A stretch of 49,227 nt of DNA from Catalinimonas alkaloidigena (lineage in GTDB: Bacteria; Bacteroidota; Bacteroidia; Cytophagales; Flexibacteraceae), in the NCBI RefSeq assembly GCF_900100765.1, contig NZ_FNFO01000019.1, positions 1-49,227 of the forward strand, read 5' to 3'. The translations under genes and the position numbers were made by a program. Below, one piece after another: positions 23,511 to 30,775 of the stretch (position 1 is its first letter; the number at the start of each line of letters is the position of its first letter). The notes under the pieces were generated by a model that was not told where the DNA came from, did not search any database, and saw only the letters and a list, made by a program, of their open reading frames with translations.

Positions 23511-24337
23511 AGCGGAACAGCCTGTTTACGTCCAGTTACTTTCAACTCATCGACCTGTTCTGCCTGCGGCGGGACCTGGCGAACGAAGCCATTACCGGGT
23601 CCGGACAGGAGTCGATCGACGAAGCATACCGGGCGCTGTTTCACCAGTGTAAAGAACTGATTCCGAGCCTGCTGGAGCAAGGCGACCCGAACGGCCGGCA
23701 CTTGCTGAATCTGCTCTCTGAAGTTGACAAACGCCTGGCGCTGCGGGTGCTGAACGAGATTCAGCTACGGCAGTCCATGATGCAGGAAAAAAACTACCCC
23801 TTCGAACGCTACATCGAGGAGCGCTTGCAGTCAGACCGCTGCATCTCAGATAAGAATTTCTTCCTGCGCTTTGTGCCGTTTTTCAAAATGATGCTGGACA
23901 AAGAGCCGGTCGGCTTTGTGCTGGATCTGGGTCCGGAGCGAAGCAACCTCTTGACGCTGCGTGAGCTGGTCGAATACGGGACCGGTGCCCGGCTGATTCT
24001 GTTCAAAACCGAGTCCCTGCGGTTTCCCAAAGAGGTATGGCACGAACTCTACCTGGAACTGGACTTCCGGCGCGAGACGCTGCGGGTCGTGGCACAGCGC
24101 GCCCAGAGCGGCTACGGCAAGCGGAAAACCCACTTCCTCTACGACGTGTTCACGCCGCTGGAGCAGGGAGAAGGGCAACTGAAAATCGACTCCAACGAAG
24201 CGAAACACCTCAACCAGGCCTGGGACCGGGTGCTTGGTCTGCTGGAGCAAAAGCAAGTGCAATTCGATTTGCTGGACGGGATTTTCGACCTGCGGGAGAA
24301 GCTGAAACTCCTGTTAGGCCAACACATCGGTTTCTAA
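23507..24337 (+). CDS. Unknown helical protein in the AAA/VWA operon
   Basis: The product has 276 residues, starting at an ATGA overlap. It is rich in Leu, Arg and Glu and mainly helical, with an alpha-beta stretch near 130-215 (Val-Gly-Phe-Val-Leu-Asp-Leu-Gly). No motif is recognised. Stop-start coupling with the VWA side of the operon suggests a shared complex. Confidence 0.7.
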   Translation: MKRNSLFTSSYFQLIDLFCLRRDLANEAITGSGQESIDEAYRALFHQCKELIPSLLEQGDPNGRHLLNLLSEVDKRLALRVLNEIQLRQSMMQEKNYPFERYIEERLQSDRCISDKNFFLRFVPFFKMMLDKEPVGFVLDLGPERSNLLTLRELVEYGTGARLILFKTESLRFPKEVWHELYLELDFRRETLRVVAQRAQSGYGKRKTHFLYDVFTPLEQGEGQLKIDSNEAKHLNQAWDRVLGLLEQKQVQFDLLDGIFDLREKLKLLLGQHIGF

Positions 24338-24358
24338 CCTCTTTTCATTTCTACAACC

Positions 24359-24751
24359 ATGAACTACCAAGTAAAAGAACTGCTCAACGAACAATTCAAT
24401 TTCGCGGCCGTGGTCATTCCAGAAGATCGCCAGCGCGAAGTGGAAGCGACGTTTGGCCTCCGTCTTAACCTGGCAGAAGGCGTGAAGCTGCTGCAACAGG
24501 AGACGGACAACTTTCAGCGCCAAGACCCGATTCACCACGAGATCGACGAAATGATCATGCAGGTGGTCGGCAAGTGGGGCCCTCTCCCCGATCCGGCCAA
24601 CACGGACGAGCCGACCGGCGACGTGAGTCGGGAGACCGTACAGGAGGCCATTACGGCCCTGAGCGCGGCCGTGGAGTTTGTCGACACGGACGAGCGCCCT
24701 CAGTTCGAGGAAGCCGTAGCGGCCCTGTCTGCCATGCTGGAGTTCATTTAA
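24359..24751 (+). CDS. Small acidic protein of unknown function
   Basis: The product has 130 residues, acidic throughout. Near the C-terminus two similar helices (Ala-Leu-Ser-Ala-Ala-Val-Glu-Phe and Ala-Leu-Ser-Ala-Met-Leu-Glu-Phe) repeat at a distance of about 20 residues. No family is recognised. It lies just before the basic protein at 24789, whose charge it could balance. Confidence 0.65.
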   Translation: MNYQVKELLNEQFNFAAVVIPEDRQREVEATFGLRLNLAEGVKLLQQETDNFQRQDPIHHEIDEMIMQVVGKWGPLPDPANTDEPTGDVSRETVQEAITALSAAVEFVDTDERPQFEEAVAALSAMLEFI

Positions 24752-24788
24752 TCTTTCTGTCACCTGTCAATCATCATCAAAAACACGC

Positions 24789-25556
24789 ATGTCACTGAAA
24801 TCGAAATCCACGGCTGAACTGAAAGAAAGCCTGGAGGCCCAGAAGAAAGGCCTCACCAATACCCTGATTCCCGAGCCGCTGCGCAAGCGGATGGAGGGCG
24901 TCATTGCCGACATCGAAGCGGAACTGGCTTCGCGCAACGGTTCCGACAAAAAGGAACCCAAGCCTGCGCCTGCCAAAAAAACGCCGATCAAAAACGGCGG
25001 GAAGTCCAAGTCGAAAAAGCCGAACGTGAAAAAGGCGAAGGACGATACACCCGCGCCAGCGCCGAAAGCGCCAGCGCCGAAAAAGGAAGAGTCGGCCGCA
25101 CGGGCCGCACGGAAGCGCGCCGCCAAACAAGTGAAGTACAACTTCAAAGACATGGACGTGGACGAGTGTAAGGCGTTCATTTCCAAAGTCAATCAGGAAA
25201 AGCGCGAAGCGCAACTGGAGAAGCTGCGTCAGGAAGCCATCGCGTCAGGAGTTCCGGCCGAGAAGGCCAACGCCATGACGTTGCAGGATTTCAACAAGAC
25301 GCCCAAGCCTTCGGTGAAGCAGAAAACGGCCAAAGCCGTGGACTCCATCCTGAAAATGCAGGTCAGTAACCGGGTCAAAAAAGTAAAGGCGCCTGCTCCT
25401 GATCCGACCCAAAAGGAGGCGTTCACCAAAGAACTGGAGCAGCTGCGGGACGAAGCCAACGCCATCATTCAGAAGTACATCGAGAAGGTGACTTCGCAGT
25501 TGGCCGCTGATGAAATTGACCTGAGAAAGAAGTATTCTAAACCACAAGCCGCATAA
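24789..25556 (+). CDS. Lys/Ala/Pro-rich, histone-H1-like basic protein
   Basis: This 255-residue protein has a helical N-terminus (about residues 1-50), then a long Lys/Ala/Pro-rich segment (about 52-118) like the tails of H1-like nucleoid proteins, then Lys/Gln-rich helical regions to the end. Such basic proteins bind and condense DNA. It could compact the genome for packaging or organise the replicon. The acidic gene before and the Pro/Ala-rich gene after lie in the same operon. Confidence 0.65.
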   Translation: MSLKSKSTAELKESLEAQKKGLTNTLIPEPLRKRMEGVIADIEAELASRNGSDKKEPKPAPAKKTPIKNGGKSKSKKPNVKKAKDDTPAPAPKAPAPKKEESAARAARKRAAKQVKYNFKDMDVDECKAFISKVNQEKREAQLEKLRQEAIASGVPAEKANAMTLQDFNKTPKPSVKQKTAKAVDSILKMQVSNRVKKVKAPAPDPTQKEAFTKELEQLRDEANAIIQKYIEKVTSQLAADEIDLRKKYSKPQAA

Positions 25557-25562
25557 AGCAAC

Positions 25563-26090
25563 ATGGCACTTCGACAATTTTCATACGAGTTGTGGCTACA
25601 ACGCAACCGCATAAACTTTGACGATTTGCCTGACGAACTGAAAGCCGAGATCCACGTCCATCACCAGGCATTTCGTAAGCATGGGATGACGCCGGAACTG
25701 ATTGCTTCGTCAGAGGAAATCGTAGAAAACCTGGAAGCCTGGCTCGACGAGTGGGAAGAAGAACCCGCTGCGCCCGCGCCAGCGCCGCCACCGGCAGCGC
25801 CTACCCCTACCCCTGCGCCCGCGCCGCAGCCGCAGCCGTCCAAACCGGCCGCAGCACCCGCGCCCAAACCGGCTCCTCAACAACCTGTGAACGTGACGGT
25901 CGCCCACAATGACCGGGTGTTCGAACGCATGTATGAAGAGGGCTGTACCTCCGGCATTTCGCTGGATACGTTACGTCGCTACGGATTCGATTTTGCCCGC
26001 TGGAAATCGCCCGACACGTACCGCACCCCGCATTTTGTGCTGACACGAGGCTTCTTCGGATTGACCAATTATCAACTTAAAAAAGGCTGA
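25563..26090 (+). CDS. Two-domain protein with Ala/Pro-rich linker
   Basis: The product has 175 residues. The N-terminal domain (about 1-62) is helical and acidic. A long Ala/Pro/Gln linker (about 63-112) follows, and then a small C-terminal domain (about 113-175) with Asp-Arg-Val-Phe-Glu-Arg-Met and a Phe-Gly-Leu-Thr-Asn-Tyr-Gln ending. The C-terminal part looks folded and may bind a partner. No family is recognised. Confidence 0.65.
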   Translation: MALRQFSYELWLQRNRINFDDLPDELKAEIHVHHQAFRKHGMTPELIASSEEIVENLEAWLDEWEEEPAAPAPAPPPAAPTPTPAPAPQPQPSKPAAAPAPKPAPQQPVNVTVAHNDRVFERMYEEGCTSGISLDTLRRYGFDFARWKSPDTYRTPHFVLTRGFFGLTNYQLKKG

Positions 26091-26118
26091 GAACCAGCCC
26101 CCTAATTCCAAAAAAATC

Positions 26119-26463
26119 ATGTTTGACGCTGCCATGTTCCTGCGGATGGTTCCGCTGGAAACTATCGCCTCTACGCTCGGAGATCTACTCGCCAACCTGG
26201 GCGGTCACCTGGAAACCCTGCAAAAGGAACACAACATCACCGAAGGGGAAGTGCGCCTGATCGTGTTTCGCTACACCAACAAACAGGGCAAACTTTCGAC
26301 CGGCTACAAGTACGTACACTCCCTGCCCCTGTCGCCTACGGAAGAGAAGTGTACGCTGCTGGCCGAACTCGACGCGAACGGCCAACCGATCGCTGACAAA
26401 ATGGCCATCCATTCCGGCGAAAGCCTGGCTAAAACGCTGGTTAACGGGCTGAAGGCCGCATAA
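26119..26463 (+). CDS. Small unknown protein
   Basis: The product has 114 residues with a hydrophobic first helix and a strand-rich middle (Val-Arg-Leu-Ile-Val-Phe-Arg-Tyr). No motif is recognised. It precedes the DnaA-like gene by 4 bases. Confidence 0.65.
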   Translation: MFDAAMFLRMVPLETIASTLGDLLANLGGHLETLQKEHNITEGEVRLIVFRYTNKQGKLSTGYKYVHSLPLSPTEEKCTLLAELDANGQPIADKMAIHSGESLAKTLVNGLKAA

Positions 26464-26467
26464 GGCA

Positions 26468-26866
26468 ATGATTGCACAGCAAGCCCCTGTTTCGACCCTG
26501 GTCAATGTGCTCTGCGACCGCATGTTTCCGCACAACCGGATGCAGAAGCGGGACCGCATGTTCACGTTCCTCTGCCTGACGGTATGCCGGGCCGGGAACC
26601 TGAGTCTGGATCAGCTTTTCTCCGACCGCAGACACGCCACGGTCGAAGCACGGGCGCTGTGCTATTTCCTGATGCACCGGGAACAAGGCCTGACGGTGCG
26701 CGCCATCGCCGCCCGGTTCGGCACCTCGATCGGGGCCGTGTGGGACGGCATCGAGCGGTTCCGGCACATCACGGCGCAACCGCGCCTGTTTCAGGATTCC
26801 TATGCCGCCTATTTGGAAGCCCTGACTTCCCTGAAGGACTATCAAAAAACTTTAAACGACTGTTAG
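26468..26866 (+). CDS. DnaA domain IV-like DNA-binding protein
   Basis: This 132-residue protein has, at about residues 53-115, the pattern of the DnaA C-terminal domain: Arg-Arg-His-Ala-Thr-Val-Glu-Ala-Arg, a helix Ala-Leu-Cys-Tyr-Phe-Leu-Met, then Thr-Val-Arg-Ala-Ile-Ala-x-Arg-Phe-Gly and a turn to a further helix. In DnaA this module binds the 9-base box. Free-standing copies in phages may bind host-type origins. An exact DnaA box lies in the initiator gene. The key Asp-His-Ser-Thr-type signature of true DnaA is not intact, so a general HTH protein is the alternative. Confidence 0.55.
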   Translation: MIAQQAPVSTLVNVLCDRMFPHNRMQKRDRMFTFLCLTVCRAGNLSLDQLFSDRRHATVEARALCYFLMHREQGLTVRAIAARFGTSIGAVWDGIERFRHITAQPRLFQDSYAAYLEALTSLKDYQKTLNDC

Positions 26867-26867
26867 A

Positions 26868-27596
26868 ATGCAAGATCAAGTCGCCAGTGCGCCCGACATA
26901 GGGGAATCTCCCCTGATCAGCGCCATGCCCACGGCAACGCCGACCGAAACCATTGTGGCCTCGGATGCCGACCCGCTGGAGTTGTCGCAGACCTTCACCC
27001 CGCCCGCTGGTCCCGGCAAACGTGCCACGAACAACACGCCCCCGCCCTCCTTCGAGTTCAACGAATCGGCCCTGATGGATGAAGAGGACGAGGGGGAAAC
27101 CGGTGGGGATGCGTCCGGCCTGGGACAGGACCCTGGTGCCGATCCGGTGCTACCGGCTACGCCGACGGTCAATGCCACAACCAACCGGCAGCTTTCCAAC
27201 TTCATCCTGGAAACGGTCGGCTACCTGGTGCCCGACGTGGCGTACCAGTACGCCAAGCTCGATGAAGAAGTGGTCGCGCAGGCCGAAACCCAAGGGGAAC
27301 TCGCGGTCGGCACCCTGGATGAGATCCGGGAACTGAACGCACGGAACCGACGCACCCTGGAAATTTCCAAGGCGGATAAGGACTACCTGCGGGGGCCGCT
27401 GGAAGCGACCCTGCAAAGTTCGGAGATCAATGCCCCGCCCCACGTGCAGCTCATGATAGCGCTGGCCGTGATCATGGGCCGCATGTTGCTCCAGGCCCGG
27501 CAGATCCGGAAGGAAAACGAACGGATTCTGGCGAACCTCTACGAACTCAACTCGCGCCACAAACAGGTCAATGTAGACCAGCAGAAGCCGGAATAA
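26868..27596 (+). CDS. Acidic protein with disordered N-terminus
   Basis: The product has 242 residues. Residues 1-100 are Pro/Thr/Asp/Glu-rich and disordered. The rest is helical, including a hydrophobic helix Val-Gln-Leu-Met-Ile-Ala-Leu-Ala-Val-Ile near 190-200. No family is recognised. It could be a scaffold or regulator. Confidence 0.65.
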   Translation: MQDQVASAPDIGESPLISAMPTATPTETIVASDADPLELSQTFTPPAGPGKRATNNTPPPSFEFNESALMDEEDEGETGGDASGLGQDPGADPVLPATPTVNATTNRQLSNFILETVGYLVPDVAYQYAKLDEEVVAQAETQGELAVGTLDEIRELNARNRRTLEISKADKDYLRGPLEATLQSSEINAPPHVQLMIALAVIMGRMLLQARQIRKENERILANLYELNSRHKQVNVDQQKPE

Positions 27597-27597
27597 G

Positions 27598-27828
27598 ATG
27601 CAATACGCCGTCGAAACCCTTCTGGACAAACTCTATTGGCTGGAGTTGCCCCTGGCTTCGCACATCAACAAGCAAGGGGCTCAGTTCATCGCCAAATCAG
27701 TTCCGCTGGAGCGGCTGGAGCAGATCCGGCAACTGCGGGAGGCCATTGGCCTGTTGCAGCCCTCGCGCTCGATCGCTTCGCCCCTGACCGGCCTGCAAGT
27801 GGAAGAATTGCTCAAACTCAAACAGTAA
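27598..27828 (+). CDS. Small helical protein
   Basis: The product has 76 residues, starting one base after the preceding stop. It is amphipathic and helical with no recognised motif. It is part of the chain of genes leading to the lipoprotein and the ATPase. Confidence 0.6.
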   Translation: MQYAVETLLDKLYWLELPLASHINKQGAQFIAKSVPLERLEQIRQLREAIGLLQPSRSIASPLTGLQVEELLKLKQ

Positions 27829-27835
27829 CCGACCC

Positions 27836-28138
27836 ATGAAACGATTGCTCAACCCACTGGCCTTCTACCTGGTGCTGTCGCTGCTGGTGGGCTGCATCCA
27901 CATGAAGCAGCCCAAGTTTTCACAGTCGCCCTACTACGAGACGGGCGATACGGTGGAACATCCGGTGATCGTGCAGGAAATGGCAGACGCTCGCGTACGC
28001 ATCCTGTGGCGCTCGCTGGGCAATCGGCAGTACGAGGTATCGGCCTACGTGTTCGACACCGAGTACCAGCGGGTCCTGACCATGCGCGACACGACGCTGG
28101 TCATCTTTCGCAACCCTAATCTGTACTACCGTCGATGA
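27836..28138 (+). CDS. Predicted lipoprotein
   Basis: This 100-residue protein has an N-terminal Lys/Arg, a hydrophobic core and a lipobox Leu-Val-Gly-Cys with Cys20 as the lipidated residue. The mature part is about 80 residues with strand character. Phage lipoproteins act in superinfection exclusion or lysis. It overlaps the ATPase gene by 4 bases, which links it to particle assembly or entry. Confidence 0.75.
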   Translation: MKRLLNPLAFYLVLSLLVGCIHMKQPKFSQSPYYETGDTVEHPVIVQEMADARVRILWRSLGNRQYEVSAYVFDTEYQRVLTMRDTTLVIFRNPNLYYRR

Positions 28139-29043
28139 AGGAAGGAGAACGTCAACCCATGCTGATGGTCGTTACGGGCCATCCCAAGGTAGGCAAGTCC
28201 TACCGCACGTTGCAGGAACTGCTGGCCCTGAAAGAAAAAGGGCGCAACATCCTCATTTTCGACACGAACCTGGAGGGGACGTTTGCGCAGTTTCCTACGA
28301 TTGATTTCGACGTGGAAGCCGAGCGGGAACAGGACCGGGCCAAATGGGTGCGGCAGTTCCGGCCGGTGCCGGGTCGACCGGCCGAGATTCGCCGGGTCGT
28401 GCCCTTCACCAAGAGCGGCCAGCCCATGAGCCTGGATCAGAAGGCCACGACGTGCTATGACCTGATGAAGTTTTTTGAGGACGGGTGCCTGCTGCTGGAG
28501 GACGTGAACAACTACCTGACGGCCGCCGCCACCAAACACTTTGTCTCGTCGATCTGCACGTTTCGCCACCGTCGTCAGGACGTAATCATTCACTTGCAGG
28601 CGACTTCGGCCATCCCGCCCCGGTTGTGGCAGAACGTGACGTATCTGCGGATGCACCACGAATCCACGTCGGTCGACCGGATCAAGACCCGGCTTCCTAA
28701 CTACCAGCTCAACAAGCTGGCTGAACTGCTGATCAACCGGGCCTACAACGCCGGATCGGTCTTTACTTGCCTCTACCTGGACATTCAGCACAACAAGATC
28801 CTGACGAAAGAGCCCTTCTTTCGCCAGGCGGTGCAGGACTATTTCATGCAGTTCCCCCGTGAACTGGATCGCATTGCCGGCCAGCGGGATCTTGAAGGCA
28901 AGAAGCTGTATGCCAACCGGCAACAGGCCCTGGAGGAAGAAACCAAGCGCCTGATCGCCGACTACCTGCCTGCTCCGGCCGTGTCACCCAAGGCCGGGAA
29001 GCAAGTGTCTATCACCTCAAAAAAACGAAGAAAAGCAAGCTGA
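28135..29043 (+). CDS. HerA/FtsK-superfamily ATPase, candidate genome-packaging ATPase
   Basis: This 302-residue protein has Walker A Gly-His-Pro-Lys-Val-Gly-Lys-Ser at 15-22, Walker B Cys-Leu-Leu-Leu-Glu-Asp at 118-123, and a downstream Arg-His-Arg-x4-Ile-Ile-His-Leu-Gln-Ala-Thr segment at 144-157. That is the order seen in P9/A32-type packaging ATPases of membrane-containing tailless viruses and in Zot-like proteins of filamentous phages. The C-terminal 30 residues are basic. No terminase is found elsewhere. Packaging is therefore the preferred role, with a Zot-like assembly ATPase as the alternative. It ends the long middle operon. Confidence 0.7.
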   Translation: MKEGERQPMLMVVTGHPKVGKSYRTLQELLALKEKGRNILIFDTNLEGTFAQFPTIDFDVEAEREQDRAKWVRQFRPVPGRPAEIRRVVPFTKSGQPMSLDQKATTCYDLMKFFEDGCLLLEDVNNYLTAAATKHFVSSICTFRHRRQDVIIHLQATSAIPPRLWQNVTYLRMHHESTSVDRIKTRLPNYQLNKLAELLINRAYNAGSVFTCLYLDIQHNKILTKEPFFRQAVQDYFMQFPRELDRIAGQRDLEGKKLYANRQQALEEETKRLIADYLPAPAVSPKAGKQVSITSKKRRKAS

Positions 29044-29094
29044 TGAGTTAGTGGATTGGATAGTTGATTGATACATCGGTTCTCCCCGTTTCCA

Positions 29095-29125
29095 TTTGCG
29101 GGGGGGGCCGTTTTTTGTACTTTAC
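29095..29125 (+). promoter_or_regulatory. Candidate Bacteroidota promoter of a small RNA
   Basis: TTTG at 29095-29098, a 19-base spacer and TACTTTAC at 29118-29125 resemble TTTG-N19-TAnnTTTG. A start near 29132 is expected. The sequence just upstream (29084-29116) can form a weak hairpin with a T-run that may end the ATPase operon. Confidence 0.5.
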
Positions 29126-29131
29126 ACCTGA

Positions 29132-29231
29132 AAGCAAGTAAGCAGCTTCTCTATCTACCGTTACTCCATAAGCTGCTAGATTCCACACTTCATTCCGTGC
29201 TCCCCTTACGCCCTGTGAGGGGAGTTTTTTT
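29132..29231 (+). ncRNA. Candidate ~100-base structured small RNA
   Basis: Between the promoter at 29095 and the terminator at 29200 lies a short non-coding stretch. It contains a perfect 8-bp stem (29141-29148 with 29170-29177), then a terminator stem and seven T. No reading frame spans it. It may be an independent small RNA or a leader that attenuates the downstream operon. No known RNA family is recognised. Confidence 0.45.
29200..29231 (+). terminator. Rho-independent terminator
   Basis: Arms at 29200-29209 and 29215-29224 pair at 9 of 10 positions and are followed by seven T. It separates the small RNA from the operators and the gene at 29453. Confidence 0.8.
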
Positions 29232-29233
29232 GT

Positions 29234-29277
29234 AACTGAAGTTCAGTTGCAGGTCACAGTTTAGAGATCGCTAAACT
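29234..29277. repeat. Two further palindromes
   Basis: AACTGAA/TTCAGTT with a 1-base centre at 29234-29248, and AGTTTAG/CTAAACT with a 6-base loop at 29258-29277. With the sites at 29333 this makes an unusually palindrome-dense control region. Confidence 0.5.
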
Positions 29278-29332
29278 CCCTAACAATTTTCTGCCTGCCC
29301 TTCAGGCGCTTAGCACGTCGCGCAGTAAATAT

Positions 29333-29382
29333 CCTGTTCCAAATTTGGAACTGACGGGTATTTGTTCCAAATTTGGAACAGG
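29333..29382. promoter_or_regulatory. Twin 16-bp palindromes, operator candidate
   Basis: The perfect palindrome GTTCCAAATTTGGAAC occurs at 29336-29351 and 29364-29379, 28 bases apart. Together with CCT and AGG at the outer ends they form an inverted repeat with 19-bp arms (29333-29351, 29364-29382). Two identical sites on nearly the same DNA face suggest cooperative binding of a dimeric repressor controlling the gene at 29453. Confidence 0.75.
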
Positions 29383-29433
29383 CCTACCTATGACGGATTG
29401 GGAACAATCAACCAAGTGGCTGAAAATGAGTCT

Positions 29434-29447
29434 AAAACCAAATCACA
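29434..29447 (+). promoter_or_regulatory. Leader motif AAAACCAAATCACA, copy 5
   Basis: Ends 5 bases before the ATG at 29453. Confidence 0.75.
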
Positions 29448-29452
29448 GAACA

Positions 29453-30016
29453 ATGTCCAAGAAAACGATCCAATGGCGGGGTGTCGAAATGACTCCGGAA
29501 TGGCCTGACCAGATCCAAGCCGCCCAACAGCACACGCACACCCGTTACGCGGCCGGGGAACGACTGGAGCGGCTCCAGCATACGCACGAACCCATTCAGA
29601 TCGGTGCTGACATGGTAGAACCGGAAAAACAGGCCTGTGGCGACTGTGGGGTGCTGCCCGGCGAATTGCACGTGTGGGGCTGTGATCAGGAGCGGTGTCC
29701 CAAGTGCTTAGGACAAGCCATCTCCTGTGCGTGTCAGTTGATTGGGGAACCGCAGGCGGAACTGGCCGAATCGTTTCAGTGGCAACCGGCCCTCCTGACC
29801 AAGCTGGATAAGCCAAGCCTCGACGGCGAAATAATCTACGTTGTACACGATTTCGACGGCGAAATCCTCTACAGGTCGGCTCCGACCCACCGGGAGTACG
29901 TCGCCATCCTGGGGCGCGGAAAAGTGGCCTGCAACCGCTTCGGACGGGTCGATCTGATCGGCAAGGGCGACTCTGCCCGCTTCGTCGGCCGGGAAGGCTA
30001 CTGGCTGGCCTCCTAA
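29453..30016 (+). CDS. Zinc-knuckle protein, paralogue of 8232-8753
   Basis: The ATG at 29453, after the leader motif, gives 187 residues. An upstream start at 29345 would run through the operator and is rejected. The layout matches the product of 8232: Met-Ser-Lys-Lys, Arg-Gly-x-Glu, Pro-Glu-Trp-Pro, then Cys-x2-Cys, Gly-Glu-Leu-His-Val-x-Gly-Cys, Cys-Pro-Lys-Cys and Ser-Cys-Ala-Cys (about 62-92), and a C-terminal Ala-Pro-Thr and Leu-Ile-Gly-Lys-Gly. It is preceded by the twin palindromes, so it is probably tightly regulated. Confidence 0.8.
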   Translation: MSKKTIQWRGVEMTPEWPDQIQAAQQHTHTRYAAGERLERLQHTHEPIQIGADMVEPEKQACGDCGVLPGELHVWGCDQERCPKCLGQAISCACQLIGEPQAELAESFQWQPALLTKLDKPSLDGEIIYVVHDFDGEILYRSAPTHREYVAILGRGKVACNRFGRVDLIGKGDSARFVGREGYWLAS

Positions 30017-30026
30017 AAACCGTACC

Positions 30027-30073
30027 AAAAACAGGTCCTTTTGCGGGTACCCCCCCAAAAAGGACCTGTTTTT
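30027..30073 (+). terminator. Strong terminator
   Basis: Perfect 16-bp arms at 30027-30042 and 30058-30073, with the T-run built into the 3' arm. The 5' A-run suggests that it works in both directions. Confidence 0.88.
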
Positions 30074-30099
30074 CCCCATTTCATGTACCATTTTTTTAC

Positions 30100-30114
30100 A
30101 AAACCAAATCACAC
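30100..30114 (+). promoter_or_regulatory. Leader motif AAAACCAAATCACAC, copy 6
   Basis: Ends 4 bases before the ATG at 30119. Confidence 0.75.
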
Positions 30115-30118
30115 AATC

Positions 30119-30775
30119 ATGTTGAACATTCAAGAACTATCCAACGACGATTTGAAAGCACTGCTGACCCGCGTATTCGAGGAACTGTCCCGTCGCCAAC
30201 TTGACGCCGAGGCGACTCAACTCGGGCTGGAGGTCGAAGCCAAGCATAAGATCCAACAAGCGGTGTTGCGTGAAGAGGCGCAAATCAAGCGGGAAGAAGC
30301 CGACCGGTTGGCACGGGAGGCTGCTGCCCAAGTGAGAGCGGAGGAAGAGAAAAAGCGCCAAGCGGAGAAAGAGGAACAGCTACGGAAAGAAAAGCTGAAA
30401 CAGCAAAGGATGTGGCAGAAGCAAAAGGAACAGGCCGAAGCGGTCGATGTGCTGATCAACGAAGGTCCTGTGAGCATTTCCGTCTGGTCGCCTGATTCAT
30501 CAGGAAAGAACGATAAACGGGTCTATGTCAACGTGGAGAAGAGTCGGCGGCGGCAGGTGGCCTGCCTTTACGTGACAGGCAATGCCAAAAAGGTGCCGGG
30601 CAGTTTTGAGTTCGACGAGCGCTATCTAAAAGGAGACTCCCTCAACGGGGAGCGCCGGAAAACGGCGGAAACGCTCAAAAAGGTGCTCGCCGAAATCGGA
30701 GACTATTGGCTCAACGTCCGCATCAACGTGGAGGAAGCGAGGAAGTACCAAGGAGAAGGAGGGCAAGATGCCTAA
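30119..30775 (+). CDS. Coiled-coil protein with C-terminal folded domain
   Basis: The ATG at 30119, after the leader motif, gives 218 residues. Upstream codons from 30041 belong to the terminator and are not coding. Residues of about 30-115 are an uninterrupted Glu/Gln/Lys/Arg-rich helix, probably a coiled coil. Residues of about 118-218 are an alpha-beta domain with Val-Ser-Ile-Ser-Val-Trp-Ser and Asp-Lys-Arg-Val-Tyr-Val-Asn-Val. No family is recognised. Its stop overlaps the next gene by 8 bases. Confidence 0.75.
   Translation: MLNIQELSNDDLKALLTRVFEELSRRQLDAEATQLGLEVEAKHKIQQAVLREEAQIKREEADRLAREAAAQVRAEEEKKRQAEKEEQLRKEKLKQQRMWQKQKEQAEAVDVLINEGPVSISVWSPDSSGKNDKRVYVNVEKSRRRQVACLYVTGNAKKVPGSFEFDERYLKGDSLNGERRKTAETLKKVLAEIGDYWLNVRINVEEARKYQGEGGQDA

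Noticed and set aside
28135-29043. Large terminase subunit
   Set aside because: At 302 residues it has no nuclease domain, and the motif spacing fits HerA/FtsK-type ATPases better.
29345-29452. Upstream extension of the zinc-knuckle gene
   Set aside because: It runs through the operator palindrome and the leader motif. The ATG at 29453 gives the family N-terminus.
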